NCBI RefSeq assembly: GCF_025133575.1
Contig: NZ_CP104011.1
Coordinates: forward strand, 930,001-994,000
Direction: 5' to 3'
Origin: Pseudomonas sp. GCEP-101
Lineage (GTDB): Bacteria; Pseudomonadota; Gammaproteobacteria; Pseudomonadales; Pseudomonadaceae
DNA: 64,000 nt
Positions 10,771-19,869 of this stretch are shown one piece after another. Both the position numbers and the translations under genes were made by a program. The notes beneath the pieces are model-generated. The model had not been told where the DNA came from, ran no database searches, and saw only the letters and a program-made list of their open reading frames with translations. The stretch's first letter is position 1; every line of letters begins with the position of its first letter.

Positions 10771-11174
10771 AGTACCTGCTCGACACCAATATCCTCATCT
10801 ACCTGCTGAAGAACCGGCCGGAATCCGTCGCGCAACGGGTTAATGCCCTGCCCGCCGACGCCTCGCTGAACATGTCGTTCTTCACCTATGCCGAGCTGCT
10901 AAAAGGTGCCGAACGCAGCTCGCGCAAGGCCGAAGTCCTGCGCCAGCTGGACCGCCTGACGCGTCAGGTGCCGGTAATCTACGACGGCACCGCCCGCCTG
11001 TGCGAACACTACGCCGTGCACTTCACCCGGCTGAAGCAGGCCGGCACGCCCATCGGGGCCAATGATCTGTGGATCGCCTGCCACGCTCTCGCGCTCGACG
11101 CCACGCTGGTCACGCACAACACCCGCGAGTTCGAGCGTATCGACGGCCTGATGCTGGAAGACTGGGCAAGCTGA
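10767..11174 (+). CDS. vapC: VapC-type PIN-domain ribonuclease toxin
   Basis: The 135-residue PIN nuclease has acidic residues D6 (LLDTNILIY), E43 (YAELLKG) and D100 (GANDLWIACHAL), plus the late HNTREFERI motif. VapC toxins cleave tRNA or rRNA and are neutralised by VapB. The start is GTG 10767, overlapping the vapB stop. The catalytic set is complete, so the module should be active. Confidence 0.93.
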   Translation: MKYLLDTNILIYLLKNRPESVAQRVNALPADASLNMSFFTYAELLKGAERSSRKAEVLRQLDRLTRQVPVIYDGTARLCEHYAVHFTRLKQAGTPIGANDLWIACHALALDATLVTHNTREFERIDGLMLEDWAS

Positions 11175-11243
11175 TCTGCCGAAGCCGATTGCCTTGCGCC
11201 CGCGGCGGTAGCAGCATGGATCGCCCCCACCTGGATGCGCGCC

Positions 11244-12101
11244 ATGACCGCACAAGAAGCCGCCCTGCCTGAACTGATCCGCACCGCCGACGGCGTCGAC
11301 CTTGCCCTGCGCCGCGTCGGCCCGGTGGATGGCGTGCCGGTGGTGCTGACCCACGGCACCTTCTCCAACCACCGCAGTTGCCTCGGACTGGCCAATTACC
11401 TGGGCAGCCAGGGCTTCGCCTGCTGGCTGTTCGACTGGCGCGGGCACGGCGACAGCGGGCGCAACGACTTCCTGCATAGTTTCGATGACGTGGCCGAGCA
11501 GGACGTGCCGGCGATCCTCGACGCGGTCAGCCAGCGCAGCGGCCACGCGGCGCTGCACTGGGTCGGCCATTCCGGCGGCGGGCTGATCGTCGCGATGTGG
11601 GCGGCGCGTCATCCCGAGCTGGCGCAGCGGCGGCTGCGTTCACTGGTGCTGATCGGCTCCCAGGCCACGGCGGCGGGCGCCAGCCTGCGGCATTGGCTAA
11701 TGCTCCAGGGGTTCCACTGGATGCTGCGCTGGCGGCGCATCGCGCCCAGCCGGGCCAAGAGTGTCGGCCCCGAGGCGGAGAGCGCGCGGCTGATGCGCCA
11801 GTGGTGCCAATGGAATTTCCGCCGGCGCTTCGATTCGCTGGAGGGCTTCGACTACCTGCAAGGACTGGCCAGCGTTGAACTGCCCGTGCTCGGGGTGGCG
11901 GGCAGGGGGGACACCTTCATCGCGCCGCTCGCGGGTTGCGAGGCGCTGGTGAAGGCGTTTGGCGGGACGCAGGCGAAGCTCGAACTGTTCGGGCTGGCGA
12001 CGGGGGCGCGGGAGGATTACAGCCACAACCGCTTGCTGCTGTCGCGCAATGCCAGCCTGGAAGTCTGGCCGCGCATCGGGCGGTGGCTGGCGCAACATTG
12101 A
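11244..12101 (+). CDS. Alpha/beta-hydrolase fold protein
   Basis: This 285-residue cytoplasmic hydrolase has an oxyanion-side HG motif (LTHGTFSNH), DWRGHGDS, and the nucleophile elbow GHSGGG. A likely acid lies in the GRGDTFIAP segment and a catalytic His near the DYSHNRLLLS stretch. The substrate is unknown. An in-frame ATG three codons earlier (11235) is equally possible. It follows vapC by 69 nt on the same strand, but there is no sign that it belongs to the toxin module. Confidence 0.85.
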   Translation: MTAQEAALPELIRTADGVDLALRRVGPVDGVPVVLTHGTFSNHRSCLGLANYLGSQGFACWLFDWRGHGDSGRNDFLHSFDDVAEQDVPAILDAVSQRSGHAALHWVGHSGGGLIVAMWAARHPELAQRRLRSLVLIGSQATAAGASLRHWLMLQGFHWMLRWRRIAPSRAKSVGPEAESARLMRQWCQWNFRRRFDSLEGFDYLQGLASVELPVLGVAGRGDTFIAPLAGCEALVKAFGGTQAKLELFGLATGAREDYSHNRLLLSRNASLEVWPRIGRWLAQH

Positions 12102-12113
12102 TCATCGTGGGGC

Positions 12114-12187
12114 GGTTCGCGAGCAAGCTCGCTCCTACAGGTTCGGCACTGGCGCCCTCATTGTAGGAGCGAGCTTGCTCGCGAATC
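12114..12187. repeat. REP doublet
   Basis: Two inverted copies of TTCGCGAGCAAGCTCGCTCCTAC flank a 22-nt spacer between the convergent hydrolase and MocA-like genes. The second copy touches the 3' side of the MocA-like stop. Confidence 0.85.
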
Positions 12188-12190
12188 CGG

Positions 12191-12757
12191 TCAGGAGCGC
12201 AAGGCGTCCGGCGTGTCGACATCCCACAACACGCCAGCGTCGTTTACATCCAGGGTGATGCAACGATCCCGATTCGCCTGCACCACGGCGCGCGCGCCTT
12301 CGTCGCCGGTGAGCTGTGTCAGCGCCGGCCAGAATTGGCGCCCGAACAACACGGGGTGCCCGCGCTGGCCGTCGAAAATCGGAAACAGAATGCTCGAAGC
12401 GCTGGCCGCATCGCTCAGCGCACGCAGGGTCTCAGGGGCGATCCATGGCATGTCGCCGAGCAGGATGGCAACCGCCTGAGCCGGGGAATCGACCAGCGAC
12501 GCCACGCCGGCCGCCAGGCTGTGGCCCATGCCCAACGCCGCCTGCGGGCTGTGGATGACCCGGCAGCCAGCCGGGAGACCAAAGACTTCCGCTCGCTCGC
12601 CATCCCGCAGCACCACCCGCACTTCATCGAATACCGCCAGCGCACGCTCGACGCTGTGGGCCAGCAGGCTGCGGCCGTCGGGCAGGCTCGCGCTGCGTTT
12701 GTCGGCGCCGAAGCGCGAAGCCTGGCCGGCGGCCAGGACCAGCGCGACGACCGTCAC
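12191..12757 (-). CDS. MobA-like nucleotidyltransferase (MocA type, molybdopterin cytidylyl/guanylyltransferase)
   Basis: This 188-residue protein has the nucleotidyltransferase start LVLAAGQASRFGADKR, the G-D-M-P metal site in ILLGDMPWI, and GQRGHPVLF. Family members add CMP (or GMP) to molybdopterin for xanthine-dehydrogenase-type enzymes. The start is GTG 12757, overlapping the xdhC-like stop as GTGA, so the two are coupled. The operon with a molybdenum hydroxylase supports MocA, the cytidylyl form. Confidence 0.88.
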   Translation of the reverse strand: MTVVALVLAAGQASRFGADKRSASLPDGRSLLAHSVERALAVFDEVRVVLRDGERAEVFGLPAGCRVIHSPQAALGMGHSLAAGVASLVDSPAQAVAILLGDMPWIAPETLRALSDAASASSILFPIFDGQRGHPVLFGRQFWPALTQLTGDEGARAVVQANRDRCITLDVNDAGVLWDVDTPDALRS

Positions 12758-13725
12758 AGTGCCTCGCGGGCAATCCCGCTGCGGGTGCGCAGGATGTCGG
12801 CCAGCACGGCCAGGGCGATTTCCGCCGGGGTCTTGCTGCCCAGGTTGAGGCCGATCGGTGCGTGGATACGCGCCAGCTCGGCCTCGTTCAGGCCGCCGAT
12901 GCGGTGCAGGCGTTCGCGGCGTTTTTCCGAGGTGGTGCGCGAGCCCATGACGCCGATGTAGAAGGCCTCGGTGCGCACGGCTTCGAGCATCGCCAGGTCG
13001 TCGATCTTCGGGTCGTGGGTCAGGGCGACCACGGCGGTGTCCGCGTGGCACCCGCCGTTGGCGATGAAGATCGACGGCAGTTCGCGACGGATCTCGATGC
13101 CGTCCAGCACCACGCCGTCCAGCGCTTCGTCGCGCGGGTCGCAAAGGATGACCTCGAAGCCCAGGCCCTTGCCGAACTCGGCACAGAAGTGCGCGACGCT
13201 GGAGTAGCCGGCCAGCAACAGGCGCTGCGCTGCGCCGACACGCAGGCGCACGCGGGCTTCGTCACGCTCGACGCGCGGGCCGTGCTCGTGGTCGTCGCTC
13301 AGGCGGCGGCTGCCGTCCTGCAGGTTCACTTCGCGCAGCAGGCGGCGTTGGCCGAGCAGCGCCGATTCCAGCTCGCGCAGGTGTGCCTGGACGTCGCAAT
13401 CGGGGGCGAGATTTTCCACCAGCACGTCGAGGATGCCGCCGCAGGGCAGGCGGATGTTCGTGCGGGTATCGGTGCCGTCGCCGTAGCGCACCACGATCAC
13501 CGGCTCGTTGAATTCACCCTCGGCGACGCGTTCGAGGAAATCATCCTCGACGCAGCCACCGGACAGCGAGCCCACCCACTGGCCGCTGGCGTTCACCGCC
13601 AGCAGCGAGCCCGGCGCGCGGGGCGCCGAGCCGTAGGTGAAGAGCACGCTGCACAACCATACGCGCTGCCCGGCCGTGGACCACTGGAGCGCCTGCCGGA
13701 CCACTTGCAGATCGAGATGCTGCAC
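12754..13725 (-). CDS. XdhC-family molybdenum cofactor chaperone
   Basis: XdhC-type proteins bind and sulfurate Moco and insert it into molybdenum hydroxylases. The 323 residues show an N-terminal XdhC domain (GSAPRAPGSLLAV, SGGCVEDDF, and LPCGG with the conserved Cys). A C-terminal Rossmann domain includes FIANGGCHADTAVVALTHDPKIDD and IGVMGSRTTSEKRRERL. It lies 3 nt after the cytochrome c stop, so it is the fourth gene of the hydroxylase operon. Confidence 0.93.
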   Translation of the reverse strand: MQHLDLQVVRQALQWSTAGQRVWLCSVLFTYGSAPRAPGSLLAVNASGQWVGSLSGGCVEDDFLERVAEGEFNEPVIVVRYGDGTDTRTNIRLPCGGILDVLVENLAPDCDVQAHLRELESALLGQRRLLREVNLQDGSRRLSDDHEHGPRVERDEARVRLRVGAAQRLLLAGYSSVAHFCAEFGKGLGFEVILCDPRDEALDGVVLDGIEIRRELPSIFIANGGCHADTAVVALTHDPKIDDLAMLEAVRTEAFYIGVMGSRTTSEKRRERLHRIGGLNEAELARIHAPIGLNLGSKTPAEIALAVLADILRTRSGIAREAL

Positions 13726-13728
13726 GAC

Positions 13729-14940
13729 TCACTCCGCTTTGAGTTGAGCGACCTGTTGTACGCCCATATCGCCCGGCAAGCCACCCCAGGCCTGGCGCAG
13801 GTAGTTGATCAGGTCGGCGAGCTGCTGGTCATTGAGCTTGTCGGCGAAGCCCGGCATCGGCTGCATGCGCTCGAAACCGGTGAACTGCTGCTCGCGGATG
13901 CCTTCGACGATGACCTTGGCCAGGTTGCGCGAATCGGCCAGGCGCAGGGTGGTGTTGCCCTGCATGGCCACGGCGATGTGCGGCTTGCCCTCGCCGTCGT
14001 TGCCGTGACAGCCGGCGCAGACGTTGAGGTACTGCTGGCGGCCGCGCTTGGCGCTGTCGCTGAGCCGGTCCGCGGGCACCACCTCGACCACCTTGGCCGG
14101 CGGCGGTTGCTCGCCGAGCAGGTAGGTGGACATGGCGGCCAGGTCCTCGTCGCCCAGGTGCTGGGTGCTCAGGTGCATCACCGGGAACATCTCGTTGAAC
14201 ATGCTGCCCTGCGGACTCATGCCGTGCTTGAGGAAGCCGGTGAGGTCGCTGCGGGTCCAGCCGCGCTCGGCCAGGTCCTGGGCCAGCAGGCTCGGGGCGC
14301 TGTAGCCGTTGAGCAGGCCGCCGGTGAGGCGCTTGTCCTGCTGCAGGGCGCCGATCTGGTTGCGCGGGGTGTGGCACTCGCCGCAGTGGCCGAGCACTTC
14401 GACCAGGTATTGCCCGCGCTGGTACGCGGCGCTTTTGCCCTCGGCACTCTCCAGCTGCACGCTCTTGCCGTAGAGCATGTTCCAGCCCGACAGGCCCAGG
14501 CGCACGTTGAACGGGAAGCTCAGGCGGGTTTCGGGCGCGGCGCGGTGCACCGGCGTCTGGCTCATCAGGTAGGCGTAGAGGGCATCGCTGTCCTCGCGCT
14601 TGATGAGGTGGTAGGAGGTGTAGGGCATCGCCGGGTACAGATTGGCGCCGTCCTTGCGCTTGCCTTCGGTGAGGGCAGCGAAGAAGTCGTCGGCGCTGTA
14701 GTTGCCGATGCCGAAGTCCCTGTCCGGGGTGATGTTGCTGCCGTAGATGGTGCCGAACGGCGAGTGGATTGGCAGGCCGCCGGCGAACGGCGCGCCGCCC
14801 TCGGCGGTGTGGCAGGCCATGCAGTCGGCGGCGCGGGAGACGTACTCGCCGCGCTGAATCAGGCCCTGGTCGGCCGCCTGGGCGCTCACCGCCAGGCCGA
14901 GGCCGACAGCCAGCGCGAGGCCGGAAAGAATGCGCTGCAT
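13729..14940 (-). CDS. Tri-haem cytochrome c subunit of the molybdenum hydroxylase
   Basis: The 403 residues begin with a Sec signal peptide (AQA|ADQGL). Three CxxCH haem sites are visible: CMACH (40-44), CGECH near 187 and CAGCH near 320. The layout equals the AdhB/gluconate-dehydrogenase type of membrane-associated cytochrome c. It would take electrons from the 2Fe-2S subunit to ubiquinone or a terminal oxidase. The start ATG 14940 lies 2 nt after the upstream gene's stop, so it is tightly co-transcribed. Confidence 0.93.
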   Translation of the reverse strand: MQRILSGLALAVGLGLAVSAQAADQGLIQRGEYVSRAADCMACHTAEGGAPFAGGLPIHSPFGTIYGSNITPDRDFGIGNYSADDFFAALTEGKRKDGANLYPAMPYTSYHLIKREDSDALYAYLMSQTPVHRAAPETRLSFPFNVRLGLSGWNMLYGKSVQLESAEGKSAAYQRGQYLVEVLGHCGECHTPRNQIGALQQDKRLTGGLLNGYSAPSLLAQDLAERGWTRSDLTGFLKHGMSPQGSMFNEMFPVMHLSTQHLGDEDLAAMSTYLLGEQPPPAKVVEVVPADRLSDSAKRGRQQYLNVCAGCHGNDGEGKPHIAVAMQGNTTLRLADSRNLAKVIVEGIREQQFTGFERMQPMPGFADKLNDQQLADLINYLRQAWGGLPGDMGVQQVAQLKAE

Positions 14941-14942
14941 GC

Positions 14943-15482
14943 TTAGCCCTCCTTGACCAGGCCGAGATCGGTCAGCACTTCGCGGGTGGCGTCGTAGTAA
15001 CGCACGTACCCGGTGCAGCGACAGATGTGGTGGCCAAGGCTGGCCTCGATGGTGGCCTCCAGTTCGCTCTTCTTCAGCGGCTGGCGCTGGGCCTTCTCCA
15101 CCAGCACGGTGGCGGCGTTGACGAAGCCCGGTGCGCAGTAGCTGCACTGGAAGGCGAAGCGGTCGACGAACTTCTGCTGGATCGGGTTCAGTTCCTTCAC
15201 CGAGCCGTCTTCCTCGCGCTTGGCGTGGCCCTCGATGGTGCGCACCTTCTTGCCCTCGAAGTAGTGCGCGCCGGTGATGCAGGTGCGCACTTCCTCGCTG
15301 GTGCCGTCGGGGTTGTCGACGATCACCACGCAGGCGTGGCAGATGCCCTGGCCGCAGCCCAGGCGCGAGCCGGTGAGGTTCTGGTATTCGTGCAGGTAGT
15401 CGATCATCGGCAGGTCCTCGGGAACCTCGACCGGACCGACGGTTTGACCATTCAAGGTCAGGTTGAGCGGACGGTTAGCCAT
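14943..15482 (-). CDS. 2Fe-2S subunit of a xanthine-dehydrogenase-family oxidoreductase
   Basis: The 179 residues carry two [2Fe-2S] clusters. A plant-type ferredoxin site (GCGQGICHACVV plus RTCITG) is in the N-terminal half. A helical domain site (CSYCAPGF and HICRCTGYVRYYDA) is in the C-terminal half. There is no signal peptide, so it would travel with the Tat-exported large subunit. Its start overlaps the large-subunit stop by 8 nt. Confidence 0.95.
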   Translation of the reverse strand: MANRPLNLTLNGQTVGPVEVPEDLPMIDYLHEYQNLTGSRLGCGQGICHACVVIVDNPDGTSEEVRTCITGAHYFEGKKVRTIEGHAKREEDGSVKELNPIQQKFVDRFAFQCSYCAPGFVNAATVLVEKAQRQPLKKSELEATIEASLGHHICRCTGYVRYYDATREVLTDLGLVKEG

Positions 15483-18306
15483 GGAGGGCCTCCTTGATGC
15501 GAGCGGGGGTGATGGGCAGGTCGCGGACGCGCTTGCCGATGGCGTGGGCCACGGCGTTGCCGATGGCGCCGACCACCGGGATCATCACCACCTCGGCGAT
15601 GCCCTTGGACGGGTCGCTGGGCGAGAGCGGCGGGAGGATTTCCGAGCTCTGCTGCCAGACGGCCACGTCCTTCGCCTTCGGGAGGCGGTAGCGGTTGAAG
15701 TTCCAGTCGCCCTCGCCCGGGCCGCCCTCGTACAGCGGCATGTCTTCGAGCAGCGCATGGCCGATGCCCATGGCGGTGCCGCCCTCGATCTGGCCTTTCA
15801 CCAGTTCCGGCACCAGCACGCGGCCGCATTCGATCCAGCTGTGGTGGTTGAGCACGCTGACTTCGCCGCTGCCCTTGTTCACCTTCAGCTCGACGATGGT
15901 CGCCACCGGGCTGTAGTAGGTCACCGCGGCGTTGTTCAGTTGCACCGGCGGGTAGGCCACGTTCTGGCGGTCCAGCAGGTGGAAGCCGGCGCTGTTCATC
16001 TGCGCCTTCTTCACGCCCGGTGCGCCGTCGCCGTACTTCACGGCCAGGGCGTCGAGCGGCAGGCGGTCACGCACGCCGTCAATGACGAAATCGCACTCGG
16101 CCCAGCTCCAGCGGTTGAAGCCGTGGACGGTGGCGCCGGTGACCAGGCCCTTCTCGTGGGCGACCTGCGCCAGCTCGGCGAACGACAGCGGCTGAAGGCC
16201 GTTGGCGGTGAGCTTGCCGTCGACCCAGTGGGCGTCTTCCCGACGCACCACCAGCGGGTTGGCGGCGCCGTTGAACGGGCCGCGACGCCAGATTTCCAGA
16301 GCCGCCGGCCACAGGCCGTGGTTGAACAGCACGCGCGCCGCTTCACGGGTGGCGTGGCTGAAGTAGTAGGCCGAGTTGGTCGCCGACGACGCCGAGGCGT
16401 ACTTGCCGACCCAGCGCGGGTTGCGCAGCTTCTCGTCCTGGGTGGGCTGGCTCATGGTGTAGGGGTCTTCGCCGCTGAGCAGCTGAAGCTCCGGCCACTC
16501 GGTCTCGGCGGTCTTCATCTCGTCCGCCGGTTTGCCGAGGAAGTCGGCCACCACCAGCGCCTGGGAGGTGGACATGCCGGTGCCGATCTCGATGCCGATG
16601 TGGCGCATGTGCACCTTGCCCTGGGCATCGAACTCGATGCTCGCCATGGGCGCCTCGGAGCCGGTGCCGAAGTCCTTCTGGCAGATGGCGAAGCCGACGC
16701 CGTACCAGTGGTCCGGGTCCTTGGCGTCCATCTCTTTCTTGCGCGCGTCGCGGGTCTTCCACCAGTCGTGGGCGGCGGCCTTGTCGAGGATCTCGTGCAG
16801 GCGCAGGGCGCCGGCGGGGATCGCGCCCTGGGTGTTCTTCATGCCGGATTTGAGCGCGTTGACGCGGCGCAGCTCGATGGCGTCGACGCCCAGGCGGCCG
16901 GCGATCTCGTCCACCATCATCTCGGTGGCGGCCATGCTCTGCAGGGTGCCGTAGCCGCGCATGGAACCGGCCTCGACGGCGCGGGAATGGTAGGCGGTCA
17001 CCTGCAGGTCATTCTGCGGCATGTAGTAGATCGACTGCGCGGCGGTGGCGCCCACGGCGGCCACGGACGGGCTGTAGTTGATGCGACCGCCGCCGTCCAC
17101 GCTCATCTCGGTGCGGAAGATCTTGAAGGTCAGGTCCTTCTTGTCCACCGCCAGCTGGTAGCGGATGTCGAAGGGGTGGCGCTTGATGCCGCTCTGGAAC
17201 TGCTCGTAGCGGTCGTTGGCCAGGCGCACCGGCACACCGTTGCCATACAGCGCCGCCAGGGCCGCGTAGTAGACGAAGATGTTGTGGTCCTTGGAGCCGT
17301 AGCCCACGGTGTAGCCGGGGTGCATGTTCAGCTTGGCCAGGCCGAAGCGCGACGGCGCGATCATGTGCGCGGTCTCGTAGGCGGCCTCGAACGGGCACTG
17401 GGTGGCAACCACGAAGTGCAGGGTCTTGCTCGCCGGGTCGTACCAGCCGTTGCCGTTGTCCGGTTCCAGCGCCGCCGGCTCGATGGACGGGGTCTTGTAG
17501 CGCTCGTCGAAGACCAGCCAGTTCTCCGGCGGGTTGTCGATCTGCTCCTTGATCTTCTGCGCGTAGAACAGGCCCTGCTCGGTGAGGTCGCCGTGCTGGT
17601 TGGGCTGCTGGTTCCACACCGGTTTGCGCTCGCGGATCATCGGGAAGAGGATCGAGTCCTTGAGGCTGGAGAACTCGTCCGGGTCGGCCGACGTCGCGCC
17701 GCCGACGCGCACGTAGCGGAAGCTGCCGTAGGGGTCGCCCTGGTAAAGCGGCGCCTGCGCCCCGTAGCGGATCGCCTTGTCGTTGAACTTCATCTTCAGC
17801 TTGGCCTGGCGGAAGCGTTCGAAGTCGTTCCAGATCAGGATCGCCACCGGGTGGCCGATGAACATCGGCACCTTGCCGCGCGGCAGCAGCGGGTCCGGCG
17901 CGTGGGCTTCGGGGAAGACGATGCCGTCCTTGTCCAGGTCCTCGGCGGTGACGATGCGGTCGGGCTGCAGGTCCGCGCCCAGCCAGGCGAGGTCGATGCC
18001 GTCGAAGATGCGGTCTGCCTTGATGGTCTTGAGCAGCATGGCGTGGCCCTGCTGCTGCGGCCAGCCGGGCATGTCCTTGGCGCGGATGTCACGGGCGAAC
18101 ACCTTGTTGCCGCAGACCTTGGACAGCGCGTCGTTACGGAAGCGCGCCTTGCCGTCGTGGCCCATCCACTGCTGGGGGGAGACGGTGACGGAGTTTTCCA
18201 TCAGGGCAGCGAAGGCCCGGCTGCCGAGCGGCGCCATGGTCACGCTGACACCAGCGATCAGCCCGCCTTGCAGGAAGGCGCGCCGGGAAATATCACGGTT
18301 GGACAT
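15475..18306 (-). CDS. Molybdopterin-binding subunit, xanthine dehydrogenase/aldehyde oxidase family, Tat-exported
   Basis: This 943-residue catalytic subunit begins with a twin-arginine signal (SRRAFLQ, residues 7-13). It shows Moco-binding features such as GSMRGYGTLQ, and near the C-terminus the active-site glutamate segment KGQIEGGTAMGIGHALLED. Single-chain molybdopterin subunits paired with a small 2Fe-2S protein and a cytochrome c are the IorAB / aldehyde dehydrogenase arrangement, working in the periplasm. The substrate cannot be told: N-heterocycles, aldehydes and similar compounds are all possible. It is the first gene of a five-gene operon with the Fe-S subunit, cytochrome c, XdhC and the MocA-like protein. 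Confidence 0.93.
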   Translation of the reverse strand: MSNRDISRRAFLQGGLIAGVSVTMAPLGSRAFAALMENSVTVSPQQWMGHDGKARFRNDALSKVCGNKVFARDIRAKDMPGWPQQQGHAMLLKTIKADRIFDGIDLAWLGADLQPDRIVTAEDLDKDGIVFPEAHAPDPLLPRGKVPMFIGHPVAILIWNDFERFRQAKLKMKFNDKAIRYGAQAPLYQGDPYGSFRYVRVGGATSADPDEFSSLKDSILFPMIRERKPVWNQQPNQHGDLTEQGLFYAQKIKEQIDNPPENWLVFDERYKTPSIEPAALEPDNGNGWYDPASKTLHFVVATQCPFEAAYETAHMIAPSRFGLAKLNMHPGYTVGYGSKDHNIFVYYAALAALYGNGVPVRLANDRYEQFQSGIKRHPFDIRYQLAVDKKDLTFKIFRTEMSVDGGGRINYSPSVAAVGATAAQSIYYMPQNDLQVTAYHSRAVEAGSMRGYGTLQSMAATEMMVDEIAGRLGVDAIELRRVNALKSGMKNTQGAIPAGALRLHEILDKAAAHDWWKTRDARKKEMDAKDPDHWYGVGFAICQKDFGTGSEAPMASIEFDAQGKVHMRHIGIEIGTGMSTSQALVVADFLGKPADEMKTAETEWPELQLLSGEDPYTMSQPTQDEKLRNPRWVGKYASASSATNSAYYFSHATREAARVLFNHGLWPAALEIWRRGPFNGAANPLVVRREDAHWVDGKLTANGLQPLSFAELAQVAHEKGLVTGATVHGFNRWSWAECDFVIDGVRDRLPLDALAVKYGDGAPGVKKAQMNSAGFHLLDRQNVAYPPVQLNNAAVTYYSPVATIVELKVNKGSGEVSVLNHHSWIECGRVLVPELVKGQIEGGTAMGIGHALLEDMPLYEGGPGEGDWNFNRYRLPKAKDVAVWQQSSEILPPLSPSDPSKGIAEVVMIPVVGAIGNAVAHAIGKRVRDLPITPARIKEALHG

Positions 18307-18637
18307 GGTTCATCCTCTGAGCGGTGAAGGTCCGCCCATGTCGTTTTTTCTGTGCGGGAGAGAGTTCGGAGGACGCGGAATCGCGGGCGTCTCGGGGATG
18401 GCGCCGAAGGAAAGATCCTGCAGAAAAACCTGACTCTTCTGTCAACTTTAACGCACCTCAATAGTGCGAAGCAAAGTCAATCGGGCAGCTTGTCGCGGTG
18501 ACGAAAATTTTAGTCGAGGGCTTTCGACTAATCGCCAATAGCGCAACGCAGCCACCACAAGCGGAAAAGTGTTACGCCGTGCTACGCTGCGCAGCCTTGC
18601 TTAGCCCGCTAACGAATCCTCTGCCAAAGCCGCCACC
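18307..18637. promoter_or_regulatory. Divergent intergenic region, hydroxylase operon / MFS gene
   Basis: A 331-nt gap separates two divergent start codons, so it should hold both promoters. The stretch about 18425-18545 is less GC-rich than its surroundings. I see no strong operator palindrome and no small gene. Confidence 0.45.
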
Positions 18638-19849
18638 ATGACCGCCGAAGCCACTTCCCTGCTGCGTCACCGCCCTTTCCTCGCCTTCTGGCTGGCCCGC
18701 GTCTGCACCGCCAGCGCCTTCCAGATGATCACCGTGGCCATCGGCTGGCACATCTACGAGCTGACCCACAACGTCCTCGACCTGGGCCTGGTGGGGCTGG
18801 TGGAATTCACCCCGCGCGTGCTGTTCATGCTGCACACCGGCCACGTCGCCGACCGCTATGACCGGCGCCGCATCGCCTCGCTCTGCCAGATCGGCCAGGG
18901 CCTGATCGCCGTGGCGCTGGTGGTGGGCGCCAGCACCGACAACGTGACCCGCGAGATGATCTTCGCGATGGCCTTCCTGCTCGGTACCGCGCGCGCCTTC
19001 GAGATGCCCACCACCCAGGCGCTGCTGCCCAACATCGTGCCCACCGCGCTGTTCCCCCGCGCGGTGGCGGCGTCCGCCTCGGCGATGCAGGCCGCGACCA
19101 TTGCGGCACCGGCCTTTGGCGGTTTCCTGTATGCCTTCGGCGCGTTCTGGGTCTACACGCCCACCGCCGTGCTGTACTTCATCGCCTGCGCGCTGGTGCT
19201 CACCCTGCCCTCGCGCCAGGTCCCGGCCAGCCAGGGCAAGGCCACGCTGGAATCGCTGCTGGCCGGCATCCGCTTCATCCGCAGCCGCCCGGATATCTTC
19301 GGCGCCATTTCCCTGGACCTGTTCGCCGTGCTGCTGGGCGGCGCCACCGCGCTGCTGCCGGTGTTCGCCAAGGACATCCTGCTCACCGGCCCCTGGGGCC
19401 TGGGCCTGTTGCGTTCAGCCCCTGCGGTCGGCGCGCTGCTGATGTCGTTCTGGCTGGCGCGCTTCCCCATCGAGCGCAACGTCGGGCGCATCATGTTCCT
19501 CGCCGTGGGCATCTTCGGCGTCACCACCATCGCCTTCGGCCTGTCGACCTCGTTCTGGTTCTCGTTGGCAGTGCTGGTGGTGCTGGGCGCGGCGGACATG
19601 ATCAGCATGGTCATCCGCGGCGCCTTTGTGCAGCTGGAAACCCCGGACGAAATGCGCGGCCGGGTCAGCGCGGTGAACGGGCTGTTCATCGGTGCTTCGA
19701 ACCAGCTGGGCGAGTTCGAATCCGGCCTCACCGCACACTGGCTCGGCACCGTCCCGGCGGTGGTGCTCGGCGGGGTGGGCACGCTGGTGGTCACCGGCGT
19801 GTGGATGAAGTTGTTCCCGAGCCTGGCCAAGCGCGACACGTTGCACTGA
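18638..19849 (+). CDS. MFS transporter (MFS_3 / EntS-like)
   Basis: This 403-residue integral membrane protein has about 10-12 helices. It shows the MFS loop motif HVADRYDRRRIAS between TM2 and TM3, and its symmetric counterpart around AFVQLETPDEMRGRVSAVNGLFIG, which is characteristic of the MFS_3 (enterobactin-exporter-like) group. It stands alone and is divergent from the molybdenum hydroxylase operon. The substrate is unknown, though a product of the neighbouring enzyme is one possibility. Confidence 0.9.
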   Translation: MTAEATSLLRHRPFLAFWLARVCTASAFQMITVAIGWHIYELTHNVLDLGLVGLVEFTPRVLFMLHTGHVADRYDRRRIASLCQIGQGLIAVALVVGASTDNVTREMIFAMAFLLGTARAFEMPTTQALLPNIVPTALFPRAVAASASAMQAATIAAPAFGGFLYAFGAFWVYTPTAVLYFIACALVLTLPSRQVPASQGKATLESLLAGIRFIRSRPDIFGAISLDLFAVLLGGATALLPVFAKDILLTGPWGLGLLRSAPAVGALLMSFWLARFPIERNVGRIMFLAVGIFGVTTIAFGLSTSFWFSLAVLVVLGAADMISMVIRGAFVQLETPDEMRGRVSAVNGLFIGASNQLGEFESGLTAHWLGTVPAVVLGGVGTLVVTGVWMKLFPSLAKRDTLH

Positions 19850-19869
19850 TCGCTCCCGAGCGCCGCCCC

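Noticed and set aside
15463-18327. A very long open frame on the plus strand opposite the molybdenum hydroxylase gene, and similar ones at 12862-14946, 20626-23064 and 27397-29799
   Set aside because: They mirror real genes in a GC-rich genome, are rich in Ala/Gly/Arg/His/Gln, and lack RBS or recognised motifs.
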